From Brasilonema sp. CT11 (GTDB lineage: Bacteria; Cyanobacteriota; Cyanobacteriia; Cyanobacteriales; Nostocaceae), in assembly GCF_017982655.1 (NCBI RefSeq), contig NZ_JABXYX010000001.1:1-64000 (forward strand): a stretch of 64,000 nucleotides of DNA, written 5' to 3'. The notes below the pieces were generated by a model, which saw nothing but the letters and a program-made list of their open reading frames with translations, did no database searches and was not told the DNA's origin. The position numbers were made by a program, and so were the translations under genes. Shown here one piece after another: positions 1 to 7,905 of this stretch (positions are counted from its first letter, which is position 1; each line of letters starts with the position of its first letter).

Positions 1-126
1 CATTCTCCCAAACCCCGAGGAAATTCAACAGGGAGGCTGACTGGTCAAACTCAAGTAAAACGACCTAAGCACCCTGTCGTCAAGAAAGGAAAAAAATCGA
101 ACAACCCACAAAAACAAGCTGCGTAA
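1..126 (+). CDS. C-terminal tail of a probable transposase (partial)
   Basis: Frame 1 is open from the window edge to TAA at 124-126 and encodes about 41 residues rich in Lys, Arg, Pro and Gln, including PRGNSTGRLTGQTQVKR and HPVVKK. Basic tails with a G-R-x-x-G-Q-x-Q-x-K-R-x-x-H-P-V-V-K pattern are, from memory, typical of the C-terminus of IS4-like transposases in cyanobacteria. The catalytic part would lie to the left of the window. The family assignment is inference from a short tail; it could also be the end of another basic protein. Confidence 0.4.
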   Translation, partial: HSPKPRGNSTGRLTGQTQVKRPKHPVVKKGKKSNNPQKQAA

Positions 127-197
127 TTTTTCTGGTTATACAGTTGTTTGACTCAGCATACGAGCAAGGCTGAGGTAGAAAAGTTTATATTCTTTTA

Positions 198-219
198 TTA
201 TTCGCGTACCTTATTCGCG
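198..219. promoter_or_regulatory. Paired 9-bp direct repeat upstream of the hemF-like gene
   Basis: The sequence TTATTCGCG occurs at 198-206 and again at 211-219, with starts 13 bp apart, just before the coding start at 231. Paired direct repeats at this position could be a regulator site. No matching operator family is recognised and no convincing -35/-10 pair was found. Confidence 0.2.
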
Positions 220-226
220 AACACAT

Positions 227-246
227 TTTTTTGTCCAAAGTCCAAT
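227..246. repeat. 20-bp direct repeat, left copy
   Basis: TTTTTTGTCCAAAGTCCAAT is present here and again, identically, at 7683-7702. The two copies bracket the whole tetrapyrrole cluster. The left copy contains the TTG start codon of the HemF-like gene. The core resembles the TTTGTCC/AAAGTCC heptads that are common between genes in Nostocales, so it may be generic rather than a specific boundary. Confidence 0.5.
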
Positions 247-1250
247 TAATAGAAACACTAGAAAAAAATATCCACAAACAAAAGGCGATTCGCGGGAGAA
301 TACAAAAAGTTTTCAGACAGATGTTTGAGAATATTTGTCAGGCTATTGAGCAACTAGATGGTGAAAGATTTATCGAACAGCCTTGGATCCGTGACAGAAA
401 CGGTATCTGGATAGCTGGCGAGAATAGTGAGAATACAATATATGTTGATCGGGCTTTGCACAATGGCAACGTTTTTGAAAAGGTGGGAGTTAATTACGTA
501 GCGATAGAGGGTGAACTACCTCCTGGAATGACCTTCCACAAGTCAGGTGCTCTCACGACAGAAGAAGTAGATCGGATGACTGGCGACAAAGGCACTCCCT
601 TCTTCGCCACAGGTACTAGCTTTGTTATCCATCCTTATAACCCGATGGTACCTATCGCTCATGTCAACTACCGCTATTTTCAAATTGGTGATGGTACACA
701 GCCAGGTTACTGGTGGTTTGGCGGTGGTGCGGATCTCACACCAGCGTACCTCTTTGAGGAAGATGCAGTTCATTTTCATAACATGCATAAAGAAGTTTGC
801 GATAAGCACGATCCCTCCTACTACCCACGCTTTAAAAAGTGGTGTGATGAATACTTCCATGTATCACATCGTGGTGAAAGTCGAGGCATAGGTGGAATTT
901 TCTTCGACCATCTCAATGACCGCAGCGTACAAGAACTGCTTGCGTTTGTCACAGATTGCACCGAAGCGTTCGTTCCTGCCTATCTACCGATTGTGGATAG
1001 ACGTAAGGATATGGTCTTTACAGAGGAGAACAAGTACTGGCAGCGTATTGTTCGTGGGCGCTACGTGGAGTTTATTCTGACGTCTGACCGTGGTGCTCGC
1101 TTCGGTCTGGCAAGGGGCATGGTTCATCAGCAGAGTGTTTTCAACTGCATGCCTCCAGCAGCCTCTTGGCAATATGACGACCAACCCGCCTCAGGCAGTA
1201 AAGAGGCAATGCTGAGAGAAGTGCTGAAAAATCCTCGACAGTGGGTGTAG
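231..1250 (+). CDS. hemF: Oxygen-dependent coproporphyrinogen III oxidase (HemF family), cluster paralogue
   Basis: HemF converts coproporphyrinogen III to protoporphyrinogen IX by oxidative decarboxylation of two propionates. The 339-residue protein shows the family core: TGTSFVIHPYNPMVP, HVNYRYFQIGDG, WWFGGGADLTPAYLFEED, SRGIGGIFFDHLND, and a C-terminal stretch with GRYVEFILTSDRGARFGL ending near PRQWV. The frame is closed upstream by TGA at 171 and has no ATG before residue 31. Homology appears to extend upstream of that Met, so the TTG at 231 is chosen although no good Shine-Dalgarno precedes it. It heads a + strand cluster with hemA and Rieske oxygenases, which suggests a dedicated copy for a modified tetrapyrrole rather than the housekeeping enzyme. 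Family assignment is firm; the specialised role is inferred. Confidence 0.9.
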   Translation: MSKVQLIETLEKNIHKQKAIRGRIQKVFRQMFENICQAIEQLDGERFIEQPWIRDRNGIWIAGENSENTIYVDRALHNGNVFEKVGVNYVAIEGELPPGMTFHKSGALTTEEVDRMTGDKGTPFFATGTSFVIHPYNPMVPIAHVNYRYFQIGDGTQPGYWWFGGGADLTPAYLFEEDAVHFHNMHKEVCDKHDPSYYPRFKKWCDEYFHVSHRGESRGIGGIFFDHLNDRSVQELLAFVTDCTEAFVPAYLPIVDRRKDMVFTEENKYWQRIVRGRYVEFILTSDRGARFGLARGMVHQQSVFNCMPPAASWQYDDQPASGSKEAMLREVLKNPRQWV

Positions 1251-1271
1251 ATTTATTTAACCAATATAGGC

Positions 1272-1499
1272 ATGAGTAATATGCGAGGAATACAACTGCT
1301 GAACGTCAAGCGATCGCAAGCCAAAACCAAAAACTACAAAAAGCTGTTGCAGGAAATGGGAAACAACGTTGTTTTTCTGACAGAACGATACAGGCTTATG
1401 ATGAACGAGTTTGAAATCGACATTGTATTAGCTTGCTGTGATGCTCTCAAATATTTTCTATTTGTGCTCGTTGTGCTTTACATATGTGCAATCTGGTAA
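1272..1499 (+). CDS. Doubtful small ORF, hydrophobic C-terminus
   Basis: This 75-codon frame lies in the 308-bp space between the hemF-like gene and the next gene. The N-terminal half is basic and polar; the last 18 residues (ALKYFLFVLVVLYICAIW) could form one membrane segment. There is no clear ribosome binding site and no recognised family. It may be a chance ORF or the remains of a gene. It is listed only because nothing else occupies this stretch. Confidence 0.18.
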   Translation: MSNMRGIQLLNVKRSQAKTKNYKKLLQEMGNNVVFLTERYRLMMNEFEIDIVLACCDALKYFLFVLVVLYICAIW

Positions 1500-1558
1500 A
1501 GTTTATCGGCAAAGCTAGTTGCTGTTGATGATAACTACAGAAAAAGGGAGAACTGAAA

Positions 1559-2188
1559 ATGGAAGACACGATGGATAAGATGGGTGCAGGCGATTTACGG
1601 ATGGAAGATATCCTGAACATAAATGAATCAAAAGCTTTAAATTTGTTCAGGAATAGGTTTATAAGATACAAAAAGCTGGCAGCAGAAATAGGAGATAAAG
1701 CTGCTTTTGAAAAAATCATGGAAAAATATCCTGAACAGCAGAAGGCATTGATGGGTGCTTTCATTGATAACGCCTCCCTAGCCGAAGGCTTCAAGAAACC
1801 GATTCCTCTGCTGCGACTGATGGGCTTCATCACAGAGATAGTAGATATTTCTCAGAATGGATGTGATGCTACACTTGAAATTCAAAGGGTTTGTCCAGCT
1901 TTGTCCATCGCTAAAGAGTATGGTTTCGAGACCCCCTGTTATCTCCTCTGTGAGATGGAACAAGAAGCCGCTAGAAGAGCTTTCCCTGGGATGAAGGCTT
2001 CAATTCTCAGTAAACAAGCTGAAGGTGACTGTGTGTGTGTATTTAAGTATGAAAGACCAACTCAAACGGTGACCAAATCAACGAAAAATACACAAAGTAT
2101 TTTTTCCAAAATAATAAATCTAGTTCAAGTAGTTCCCATTCTTATCCAGATTGGTATCAAGAAGCTTAAGATGCGTTTCTCGAATTAA
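1559..2188 (+). CDS. Small protein resembling the ATC hydrolase / BchJ-like fold
   Basis: A 209-residue soluble protein preceded by a good GGGAGA ribosome binding site 7 bp from the ATG. The middle region has a Cys-bearing pattern: CPALSIAKEYGFETPCYLLC, followed by E-M-E-Q-E-A and, further on, GDCVCVFKYERP. This resembles the C-terminal half of L-2-amino-thiazoline-4-carboxylate (ATC) hydrolase-like proteins and V4R/BchJ-type small-molecule binding domains. The C-terminal 30 residues are basic and amphipathic (IFSKIINLVQVVPILIQIGIK) and might contact membrane. It sits between hemF-like and flavin oxidase genes on the same strand, so a role in handling a tetrapyrrole intermediate is plausible. 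The family call is tentative and no substrate can be deduced. Confidence 0.55.
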   Translation: MEDTMDKMGAGDLRMEDILNINESKALNLFRNRFIRYKKLAAEIGDKAAFEKIMEKYPEQQKALMGAFIDNASLAEGFKKPIPLLRLMGFITEIVDISQNGCDATLEIQRVCPALSIAKEYGFETPCYLLCEMEQEAARRAFPGMKASILSKQAEGDCVCVFKYERPTQTVTKSTKNTQSIFSKIINLVQVVPILIQIGIKKLKMRFSN

Positions 2189-2270
2189 GAGGCTTTTGCA
2201 CTGTGAGAATAAGTCATGTGTAAGTCAGTCTTGATCCATACTCATAACTAGGCAAAGAAAGGTTGTTTCT

Positions 2271-3722
2271 ATGAACAGCGTTATCTCAGATCTAAAACAA
2301 ATTATTGAAGGTGAAGTTAGCGGCATAGAAGAAGATTTAGTAGCAGTTTCTCAAGATTTTGGCGGCATTATTCAAAAACAGCCTCAGGTTGTTGTTCGTC
2401 CTCAAAATTCCACTGACGTTGCTAAAGCAGTCAAGTATGCTGCGGATAAAGAGTTAACGATTTCTTCACGGGCTGCGGGACATACGTCTAGTGGTCAATC
2501 TTTGAACCAAGGCGGAATCCTTCTAGATATGAGGAGTCTCAATCAAATTCACGAGTTTCGCCCAGATTACTTGTGGTTCAAAGCTGATGCCGGTGTTACT
2601 TGGAAGAAGGTAGTTGATGTTTCAATCCCACATGGCGTGATTCCTCCTGTCCTCACCAATAACTTTGAGGTAACCATAGGAGGAACCCATTGTGCAGGTG
2701 GTTTGGGGCGGAACTCCTTTCGTTATGGATCGCAAGCTGATAATTGTCTAGCTCTGGAAGTTGTAACCGGAACAGGAGATCTAGTTTGGTGTACGCCAGA
2801 ACAGAACAGCGAACTTTTTCATCACGTTCTTTGCGGTTATGGTCAGTTCGGCATCATTACTCAGATACAGCATCGACTCAAAAAATACCGCCCTTTCACC
2901 CGCACCTATTTCCTTTGCTATGACGACTTAGATCTCCTATTGAATGACGAGCGTTTTTTGGTACTAGAAGACCGTATCGATGGTTTGCTATCTCTATTCT
3001 CCCCATGTATAATGGGAGTATCGAGGACAGGGGTAAATGGAATACAACCTCTAATTAAGTGGTTTTATAGGATGCAGATTACCCTGGAGGTGGACTCTGC
3101 AAACGACATTAATGAGGAAGAACTTCTTTCCAGTTTAAATTTCTATCGCCACATCCACACTGAAGACCTTATCTTTGACAAGTTTATCCAACCAATAGCA
3201 GAGATACCTCATCCTGTAGGCACTGCTAACCCCTGGATAGACGTGCTTTTGCCAGGGTCGGTAGCAAAACAATATATCGAAACCGCTCTCAAGCGCATAC
3301 CTTCTTTTATTGACTTTAGGAATACACCCGTGGGTTCCTTTTGTATGGTTTCTCCCAATACCAACATGCCCATGTTTCCTTTGCCTGAAGAAGAGTTTAT
3401 TCTTGGGTTTGGAATGTATCCCACTGTCCCTAAGTCTCAGCTTCAACCTGTTTTAGAACAAGTAAATCTATTGACTGACCTTGGTTTCCAAATGGGTGGT
3501 AAAAGGTATCTGGCTAGTTGGGTAGAATTTGACCTTACACGATGGAAACTTCAGTATGGTGATTACTGGATCAAAGTCAATGAGATGAAAAGGAAATACG
3601 ACCCCAAGGGGATACTGAACCCTGGCTTTTTCCAGTACGAACGGATTGGACATCCAGAAATGGATAAACAGCAAACCCAGATCACTCAAGGTGTTACCAA
3701 TGAACTTCAGGTCGCGATATAA
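2271..3722 (+). CDS. FAD-binding oxidoreductase of the VAO/PCMH (BBE-like) superfamily
   Basis: A 483-residue flavoprotein. The N-terminal FAD_binding_4 domain (about residues 35-215) has VVVRPQNSTDVAKAVKYA, then AAGHTSSGQS with His71 at the position that often carries a covalent 8-alpha-histidyl flavin, then THCAGGLGRNSFRYGSQADN and GYGQFGIITQIQ. The C-terminus ends in the family-typical KYDPKGILNPGFFQYER. The layout resembles cytokinin-oxidase-like and BBE-like enzymes, which oxidise amines, alcohols or C-C/C-N bonds using O2. In this context it is a candidate for oxidising a porphyrinogen or other reduced tetrapyrrole. The start is supported by AAAGG upstream of the ATG. The fold is certain; the substrate is inference from neighbours. 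Confidence 0.85.
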   Translation: MNSVISDLKQIIEGEVSGIEEDLVAVSQDFGGIIQKQPQVVVRPQNSTDVAKAVKYAADKELTISSRAAGHTSSGQSLNQGGILLDMRSLNQIHEFRPDYLWFKADAGVTWKKVVDVSIPHGVIPPVLTNNFEVTIGGTHCAGGLGRNSFRYGSQADNCLALEVVTGTGDLVWCTPEQNSELFHHVLCGYGQFGIITQIQHRLKKYRPFTRTYFLCYDDLDLLLNDERFLVLEDRIDGLLSLFSPCIMGVSRTGVNGIQPLIKWFYRMQITLEVDSANDINEEELLSSLNFYRHIHTEDLIFDKFIQPIAEIPHPVGTANPWIDVLLPGSVAKQYIETALKRIPSFIDFRNTPVGSFCMVSPNTNMPMFPLPEEEFILGFGMYPTVPKSQLQPVLEQVNLLTDLGFQMGGKRYLASWVEFDLTRWKLQYGDYWIKVNEMKRKYDPKGILNPGFFQYERIGHPEMDKQQTQITQGVTNELQVAI

Positions 3723-3801
3723 GTAGCTTTTCTATGTCGCAGACATTAACTAAATTCGTATTAGATCTAACTGAGAAGAGGAGAAACTTCAAGGGAGAAA
3801 C

Positions 3802-5112
3802 ATGAATATTGCAGTTGTAGGTCTTAGCCACAAGACCGCTCCAGTTGAAATTCGTGAAAAGCTGAGCATTCCAGAGGAGCAAATTGAAAACGCGATCGCT
3901 CTTCTATGTAGTTATCCCCACATAGAAGAAGCTGCAATTCTTAGCACCTGCAACCGTCTAGAGATATATACTGTCGTCACACAGACAGATCTAGCAACTC
4001 AGGAGGTAGCTCAGTTTCTGTCTGATCATAGTAAATTGCCTTTCCATGATCTATATCAACACCTGTTTATTCTGCTCCAGCAAGATGCTGTTAGGCATTT
4101 AATGCAAGTTGCTTCAGGTCTAGACAGTCTGGTGATAGGGGAAGGACAAATTCTAGCTCAGGTCAAACACGCCTACAAATTAGGTCAGCAATACAATGGC
4201 ACCGGACGCATCCTCAATCAGTTGTTCAAGCAAGCTATTACCGCAGCAAAGCGGGTGAGAACAGAGACCTCGATTGGTACAGGTGCTGTCTCGATTAGTT
4301 CTGCTGCGGTAGAGCTAGCCCAAATCAAATTACAGAATTTATCGAACTGCCGAGTAACGATTGTGGGCGCTGGTAACATGGCTCGGCGGTTAGTGCAACA
4401 TCTATTAGCTAAAGGGGTAACCCAGATTTCGATTGTAAATCGTTCTGTCGAACGGGCTAAGGAATTAGTAAATCAATTCAGTGATGCTCAACTGCAATAT
4501 TATTCACTAGATGAAATGCTGTCAGTCATTACAGCCTCGAACTTAGTCTTTACCAGTACTACCTCGATAGAAATGCTGTTAAATCGAGCTAAACTGGAAG
4601 CCGCTTTAGAATTGAATCAGCCTTTGATGCTGTTCGATATATCAGTTCCTCGCAACGTTAGTGCAGATGTCAATGAGTTGGCTCACGTTCAAGTGTTCAA
4701 TGTCGATGATTTGAAGATAGTCCTCACTCAGAATCAAGAAAGCCGTCGGCAAATGGTAATGGAAGCGCAAGTGCTGATAGAAGCAGAGGTAGAAGCGTTT
4801 CGTATCTGGTTGCGCTCAATAGAAACGTTTTCCACGATTAGCTGTTTACGGGAAAAAGTGGAAACAATTCGTGAGCAAGAGTTAGAAAAAGCTCTGTCGC
4901 GTCTCGGGTCTGAATTTGCCACAAAACATCAAAAAGCTATTGAAGCTCTCACTCGGGGTATTGTCAACAAAATTCTCCACGAACCAATGATGCAACTGCG
5001 GACACAGCAGGATCTGGAAGCGCAACGCCTTGCTCTACGAACTCTGCAAATGTTGTTTAATCTGGAAACGCAAGAGCAAGGCTTTGTTACCAAAACTTCC
5101 TCCAAGATTTGA
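3802..5112 (+). CDS. hemA: Glutamyl-tRNA reductase
   Basis: Glutamyl-tRNA reductase makes glutamate-1-semialdehyde from Glu-tRNA(Glu), the committed step to 5-aminolevulinate. The 436-residue protein is full length. It has the N-terminal [17 protein letters not shown], the catalytic Cys50 in [29 protein letters not shown], the NADPH-binding [13 protein letters not shown] (Gly189-Ala-Gly191), and the C-terminal dimerisation region with LHEPMMQLR. The ribosome binding site GGGAGA precedes the ATG closely. Because it lies between an oxidase and two Rieske oxygenase genes, and downstream of a hemF-like gene, it is probably a second, pathway-dedicated copy that raises ALA supply. A housekeeping hemA elsewhere in the genome would confirm that. 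Confidence 0.95.
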   Translation: MNIAVVGLSHKTAPVEIREKLSIPEEQIENAIALLCSYPHIEEAAILSTCNRLEIYTVVTQTDLATQEVAQFLSDHSKLPFHDLYQHLFILLQQDAVRHLMQVASGLDSLVIGEGQILAQVKHAYKLGQQYNGTGRILNQLFKQAITAAKRVRTETSIGTGAVSISSAAVELAQIKLQNLSNCRVTIVGAGNMARRLVQHLLAKGVTQISIVNRSVERAKELVNQFSDAQLQYYSLDEMLSVITASNLVFTSTTSIEMLLNRAKLEAALELNQPLMLFDISVPRNVSADVNELAHVQVFNVDDLKIVLTQNQESRRQMVMEAQVLIEAEVEAFRIWLRSIETFSTISCLREKVETIREQELEKALSRLGSEFATKHQKAIEALTRGIVNKILHEPMMQLRTQQDLEAQRLALRTLQMLFNLETQEQGFVTKTSSKI

Positions 5113-5121
5113 TTCAACCGT

Positions 5122-5147
5122 ATATTATAGCGCCATATTATAGCGCC
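5122..5147. repeat. 13-bp tandem duplication between hemA and the first Rieske gene
   Basis: ATATTATAGCGCC occurs twice in immediate succession (5122-5134 and 5135-5147), in the 176-bp space after hemA. The AT-rich half resembles a -10 box, so it may reflect promoter duplication. No function is established. Confidence 0.5.
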
Positions 5148-5288
5148 GACTTGTTAATCGAGATTGACCGAGACAATACAACCCGCGCAAGAAAAAAGCA
5201 TTGCTCAGCTTGACTAGCACGACTTGTTCAGGACTCACCCTGAATCAAGGACAAAGCAATTCATTTATCGCAATAGTAGGAGCTAAGA

Positions 5289-6353
5289 ATGTTAAAGAAC
5301 TTTTGGTATGCTTGTGAATTCAGTTTAGTCGTCACTAATAAGCCCAAGCAAATAGTGATGTTAAATCAAAGATTTGTTCTCTACCGAAACTCCCAAGGAC
5401 AAGTCGTAGCACTCAAAGATCAGTGTCCTCATCGCGGTGCTGCTCTTTCTTTGGGCTGGGTTGAAGATGACTCTATCCGTTGTCCCTATCATGGATGGAA
5501 ATTCCATGCTGATGGCAAATGCATTGACATCCCTGCCAATGCACCGGAGGTGCCTATCCCCAAAAAAGCTCGTGTAGATACTTACCCAGTACAGGAGAAA
5601 TATGGTTTTGTCTGGCTGTTTTATGGGGACTTACCAGAAGCAGAACGTCCGCCAATTCCACCCCTTCCAGAATTTGAAGACCCGACTTGGCATCGTTGTT
5701 TCTTAGACTTTCAAGTCAATACTCACTATACTCGGGTTTTGGAAAATTCTATTGACATATCCCATTTGCCTATAGTCCATGCTAATTCTTTTGGCGCAGG
5801 ATTCCGACAAAACCAAAGGGTTGAAGATTATGAGATTCAAGAGGAGCCTTGGGGCATAAGTGCCACATGTACATACAAAAATTACACTAAGCCCAAAGGT
5901 TTTTTTCGTCACTTCTTCCGCAAAGAACGCACAGATGTAGAGACAAAATTCACATTCTATTTGCCTAACATTACTAAAGTTGCGAGTGGCTCTGGTAATA
6001 TCAAGATTATAAACTATGCTATTCATTTTCCTGTTGATAACAACACGACTATCAGTAAACGAATTCTTTTCCGCAGCTTCTTACCCTACTCTTGGATGGA
6101 TAGCAAATTCCTCAAGTATTACACAACGATTTACGCGGAAGATAGCATGGTTAGTGAATCACAATATCCTAAAGTTGTACCTGCTAGCTTGTCAGATGAA
6201 ATCCATGTTGCTTCTGATGCCTTGCAAATTGCTTATCGCAAGCTCCGCCAAAAATATCTGACGATGGGCTGGGGTCTGGAACCTGATCAAAGCCAATCAG
6301 ACAATTTGAACGTAAATCCAGCGCTACCTTCTTCCGCCTCGTTGGTGAACTAG
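5289..6353 (+). CDS. Rieske-type mononuclear iron oxygenase (PaO/CAO-like), copy 1
   Basis: A 354-residue oxygenase. The N-terminal Rieske domain has a CxH-x16-CxxH [2Fe-2S] motif: Cys46/His48 in QCPHRG and Cys65/His68 in RCPYHGW. The catalytic domain carries the mononuclear iron site Asp156, His159 and His164 in NSIDISHLPIVH. This is the spacing of the chlorophyll-pathway oxygenases (pheophorbide a oxygenase, chlorophyllide a oxygenase), which use ferredoxin and O2. There is no C-terminal membrane anchor. A strong AGGAG site precedes the ATG. It is followed by a paralogue with a nearly identical Rieske domain, and together they probably oxygenate a tetrapyrrole. Enzyme class is firm; the reaction is inferred from the hemF/hemA context. 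Confidence 0.9.
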   Translation: MLKNFWYACEFSLVVTNKPKQIVMLNQRFVLYRNSQGQVVALKDQCPHRGAALSLGWVEDDSIRCPYHGWKFHADGKCIDIPANAPEVPIPKKARVDTYPVQEKYGFVWLFYGDLPEAERPPIPPLPEFEDPTWHRCFLDFQVNTHYTRVLENSIDISHLPIVHANSFGAGFRQNQRVEDYEIQEEPWGISATCTYKNYTKPKGFFRHFFRKERTDVETKFTFYLPNITKVASGSGNIKIINYAIHFPVDNNTTISKRILFRSFLPYSWMDSKFLKYYTTIYAEDSMVSESQYPKVVPASLSDEIHVASDALQIAYRKLRQKYLTMGWGLEPDQSQSDNLNVNPALPSSASLVN

Positions 6354-6371
6354 ATTCATATCTCCTACGTG

Positions 6372-6471
6372 TTGCATTCACAAAGGTAATTTTTTGTCTT
6401 TTACTTCACCTTTTATTTTTCTATCTCTATCTCTATCTCGTTGATTTCATTAGTTCAACTTGTGAATGCAA
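6372..6471. repeat. 100-bp element with perfect 12-bp terminal inverted repeats
   Basis: TTGCATTCACAA at 6372-6383 is the exact reverse complement of TTGTGAATGCAA at 6460-6471. The interior is T- and pyrimidine-rich and includes three TCTATC units near 6420-6440. It fills most of the 167-bp gap between the two Rieske genes. It could be a miniature inverted-repeat element or a long-loop hairpin. No target-site duplication is obvious. Confidence 0.45.
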
Positions 6472-6520
6472 TTTGCTATCAAATAGCCTAGTCAACTTTT
6501 CTAAAAATTAGGAGTGAAGA

Positions 6521-7612
6521 ATGTTAAAAAACTTTTGGCATGCTTGTGAATTCAGTTCAGCCGTCACCAATAAGCCCAAGCAAATAGTGATGTTAAATCA
6601 GAGGTTTGTCCTCTACCGCAACTCTCAAGGACAAGTGGTAGCACTCAAAGACCAGTGTCCTCATCGCGGTGCTGCTCTCTCTCTGGGCTGGGTAAAAGAT
6701 GACTCTATCCGTTGTCCCTATCATGGATGGAAATTTCAAGCTGATGGTAAATGCACTCACATCCCTGCCAATGCACCCGGAACGGCTATCCCCAAAAAAG
6801 CTTGCGTAGATACTTACCCAGTGCAGGAAAAATATGGTTTTGTCTGGCTGTTTTATGGGGACTTACCAGAAGCAGAACGCCATCCCTTGCCAACTATTCC
6901 AGAATACGTATTCTCGAATTTGCATCCCGTTGAGTATGAGTGTACAGAAAATGCTAACTACGCTCGTGTGATGGAAGCCAATATGGACTTTGCCCATGTT
7001 ATTGCTGTCCATAAAAAATCCTTTGGTCAGAGAATCCCAGTACACAAAACTATTGAGTATCAAGTCGAGGAAGATAATTGGAGTGGAGTTGCCACGGTGA
7101 TTTACGAATCTTTGGGTAACTCGAAAAGTTTCTTGAACTTTTTACTTGGTGGACGCCCACAACTAACTACAAGATTGAGCTTTTTCTTGCCCAACTTTAC
7201 CTTATCTGAAATTAGCATTGGCAGAGATGGATCGTTTGATATTAAGCTTAATGTCTTAATCGCTCATCTTCCTATTGATGAGACTACTACTGTTATCAAA
7301 CGTGCTTTTTATCGCAACGTTCTAACTTTACCTTGGTTAGATGGTTTTTTCAAAAAGCTTGACTATAAACTTGCCGAAGAAGATGCATTGGTAGTTTCCT
7401 CTTTATACTCTCAACCAATGCCTAAAATCTCACAAGAACTTCACGTCGCTGCTGACGCTTTGGCTCTTGCTTATCGCAAGCTTCGCCAAAAATATTTAGC
7501 GAAGGGCTGGGAGCTTCAGTCTAATATGAGTCAATTAGACAACCTGAATGAACATCAAGCCCAAGCTTCTTCCACTTCTGTCATGAACAGTTGTGTTACA
7601 AAAACTTCCTAA
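6521..7612 (+). CDS. Rieske-type mononuclear iron oxygenase (PaO/CAO-like), copy 2
   Basis: A 363-residue paralogue of the preceding gene with the same cofactor ligands: Cys46/His48 and Cys65/His68 for the [2Fe-2S] cluster, and Asp156, His159 and His164 in ANMDFAHVIAVH for the catalytic iron. Residues 1-119 differ from copy 1 at only about eleven positions, whereas the catalytic domain after residue 120 is clearly diverged apart from scattered motifs near the C-terminus (ELHVAADALALAYRKLRQKY). The two enzymes therefore probably share a redox partner but act on different positions or intermediates. An AGGAG site precedes the ATG. It is the last gene of the tetrapyrrole cluster in this direction. 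Confidence 0.9.
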   Translation: MLKNFWHACEFSSAVTNKPKQIVMLNQRFVLYRNSQGQVVALKDQCPHRGAALSLGWVKDDSIRCPYHGWKFQADGKCTHIPANAPGTAIPKKACVDTYPVQEKYGFVWLFYGDLPEAERHPLPTIPEYVFSNLHPVEYECTENANYARVMEANMDFAHVIAVHKKSFGQRIPVHKTIEYQVEEDNWSGVATVIYESLGNSKSFLNFLLGGRPQLTTRLSFFLPNFTLSEISIGRDGSFDIKLNVLIAHLPIDETTTVIKRAFYRNVLTLPWLDGFFKKLDYKLAEEDALVVSSLYSQPMPKISQELHVAADALALAYRKLRQKYLAKGWELQSNMSQLDNLNEHQAQASSTSVMNSCVTKTS

Positions 7613-7682
7613 GGACAGAAGATTTATATCAATCAAATTTGTTTATGCAGTGAATCTGTCAGAGCTAGTAGCTGGGCTAATC

Positions 7683-7702
7683 TTTTTTGTCCAAAGTCCA
7701 AT
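7683..7702. repeat. 20-bp direct repeat, right copy
   Basis: Identical to 227-246 (TTTTTTGTCCAAAGTCCAAT). It lies 70 bp after the stop codon of the last Rieske gene, so the pair delimits a block of about 7.4 kb. It could be a recombination footprint, the remnant of a duplicated hemF start region, or a common intergenic heptad repeat. Confidence 0.5.
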
Positions 7703-7801
7703 ATTACTTCAATCATGGTCTCTCTTGTCTCCAAAGTAAATAATTACTGTTGCAATTTGCGACGAGACATGGTGTTATATTCCGGCAACGTTGTTTAGAG
7801 C

Positions 7802-7827
7802 TTCATCAGTCAATTTAGGCTGATGAA
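7802..7827. other. Inverted repeat in the intergenic region
   Basis: TTCATCAG (7802-7809) and CTGATGAA (7820-7827) form an 8-bp stem with a 10-nt loop, 190 bp after the last Rieske gene. There is no U-tract directly after it, so a role as an intrinsic terminator is uncertain. Confidence 0.3.
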
Positions 7828-7905
7828 TTGTCATATTTCATAACGACAATCATGAGTTCAAAATCCTCCTAACATCTAGCCAGTTATGGTGCCAAAATGG
7901 CACTC

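Noticed and set aside
6420-6440. TCTATC microsatellite as a phase-variation tract
   Set aside because: Only about three hexamer units in a non-coding region; too short for a credible slippage switch.
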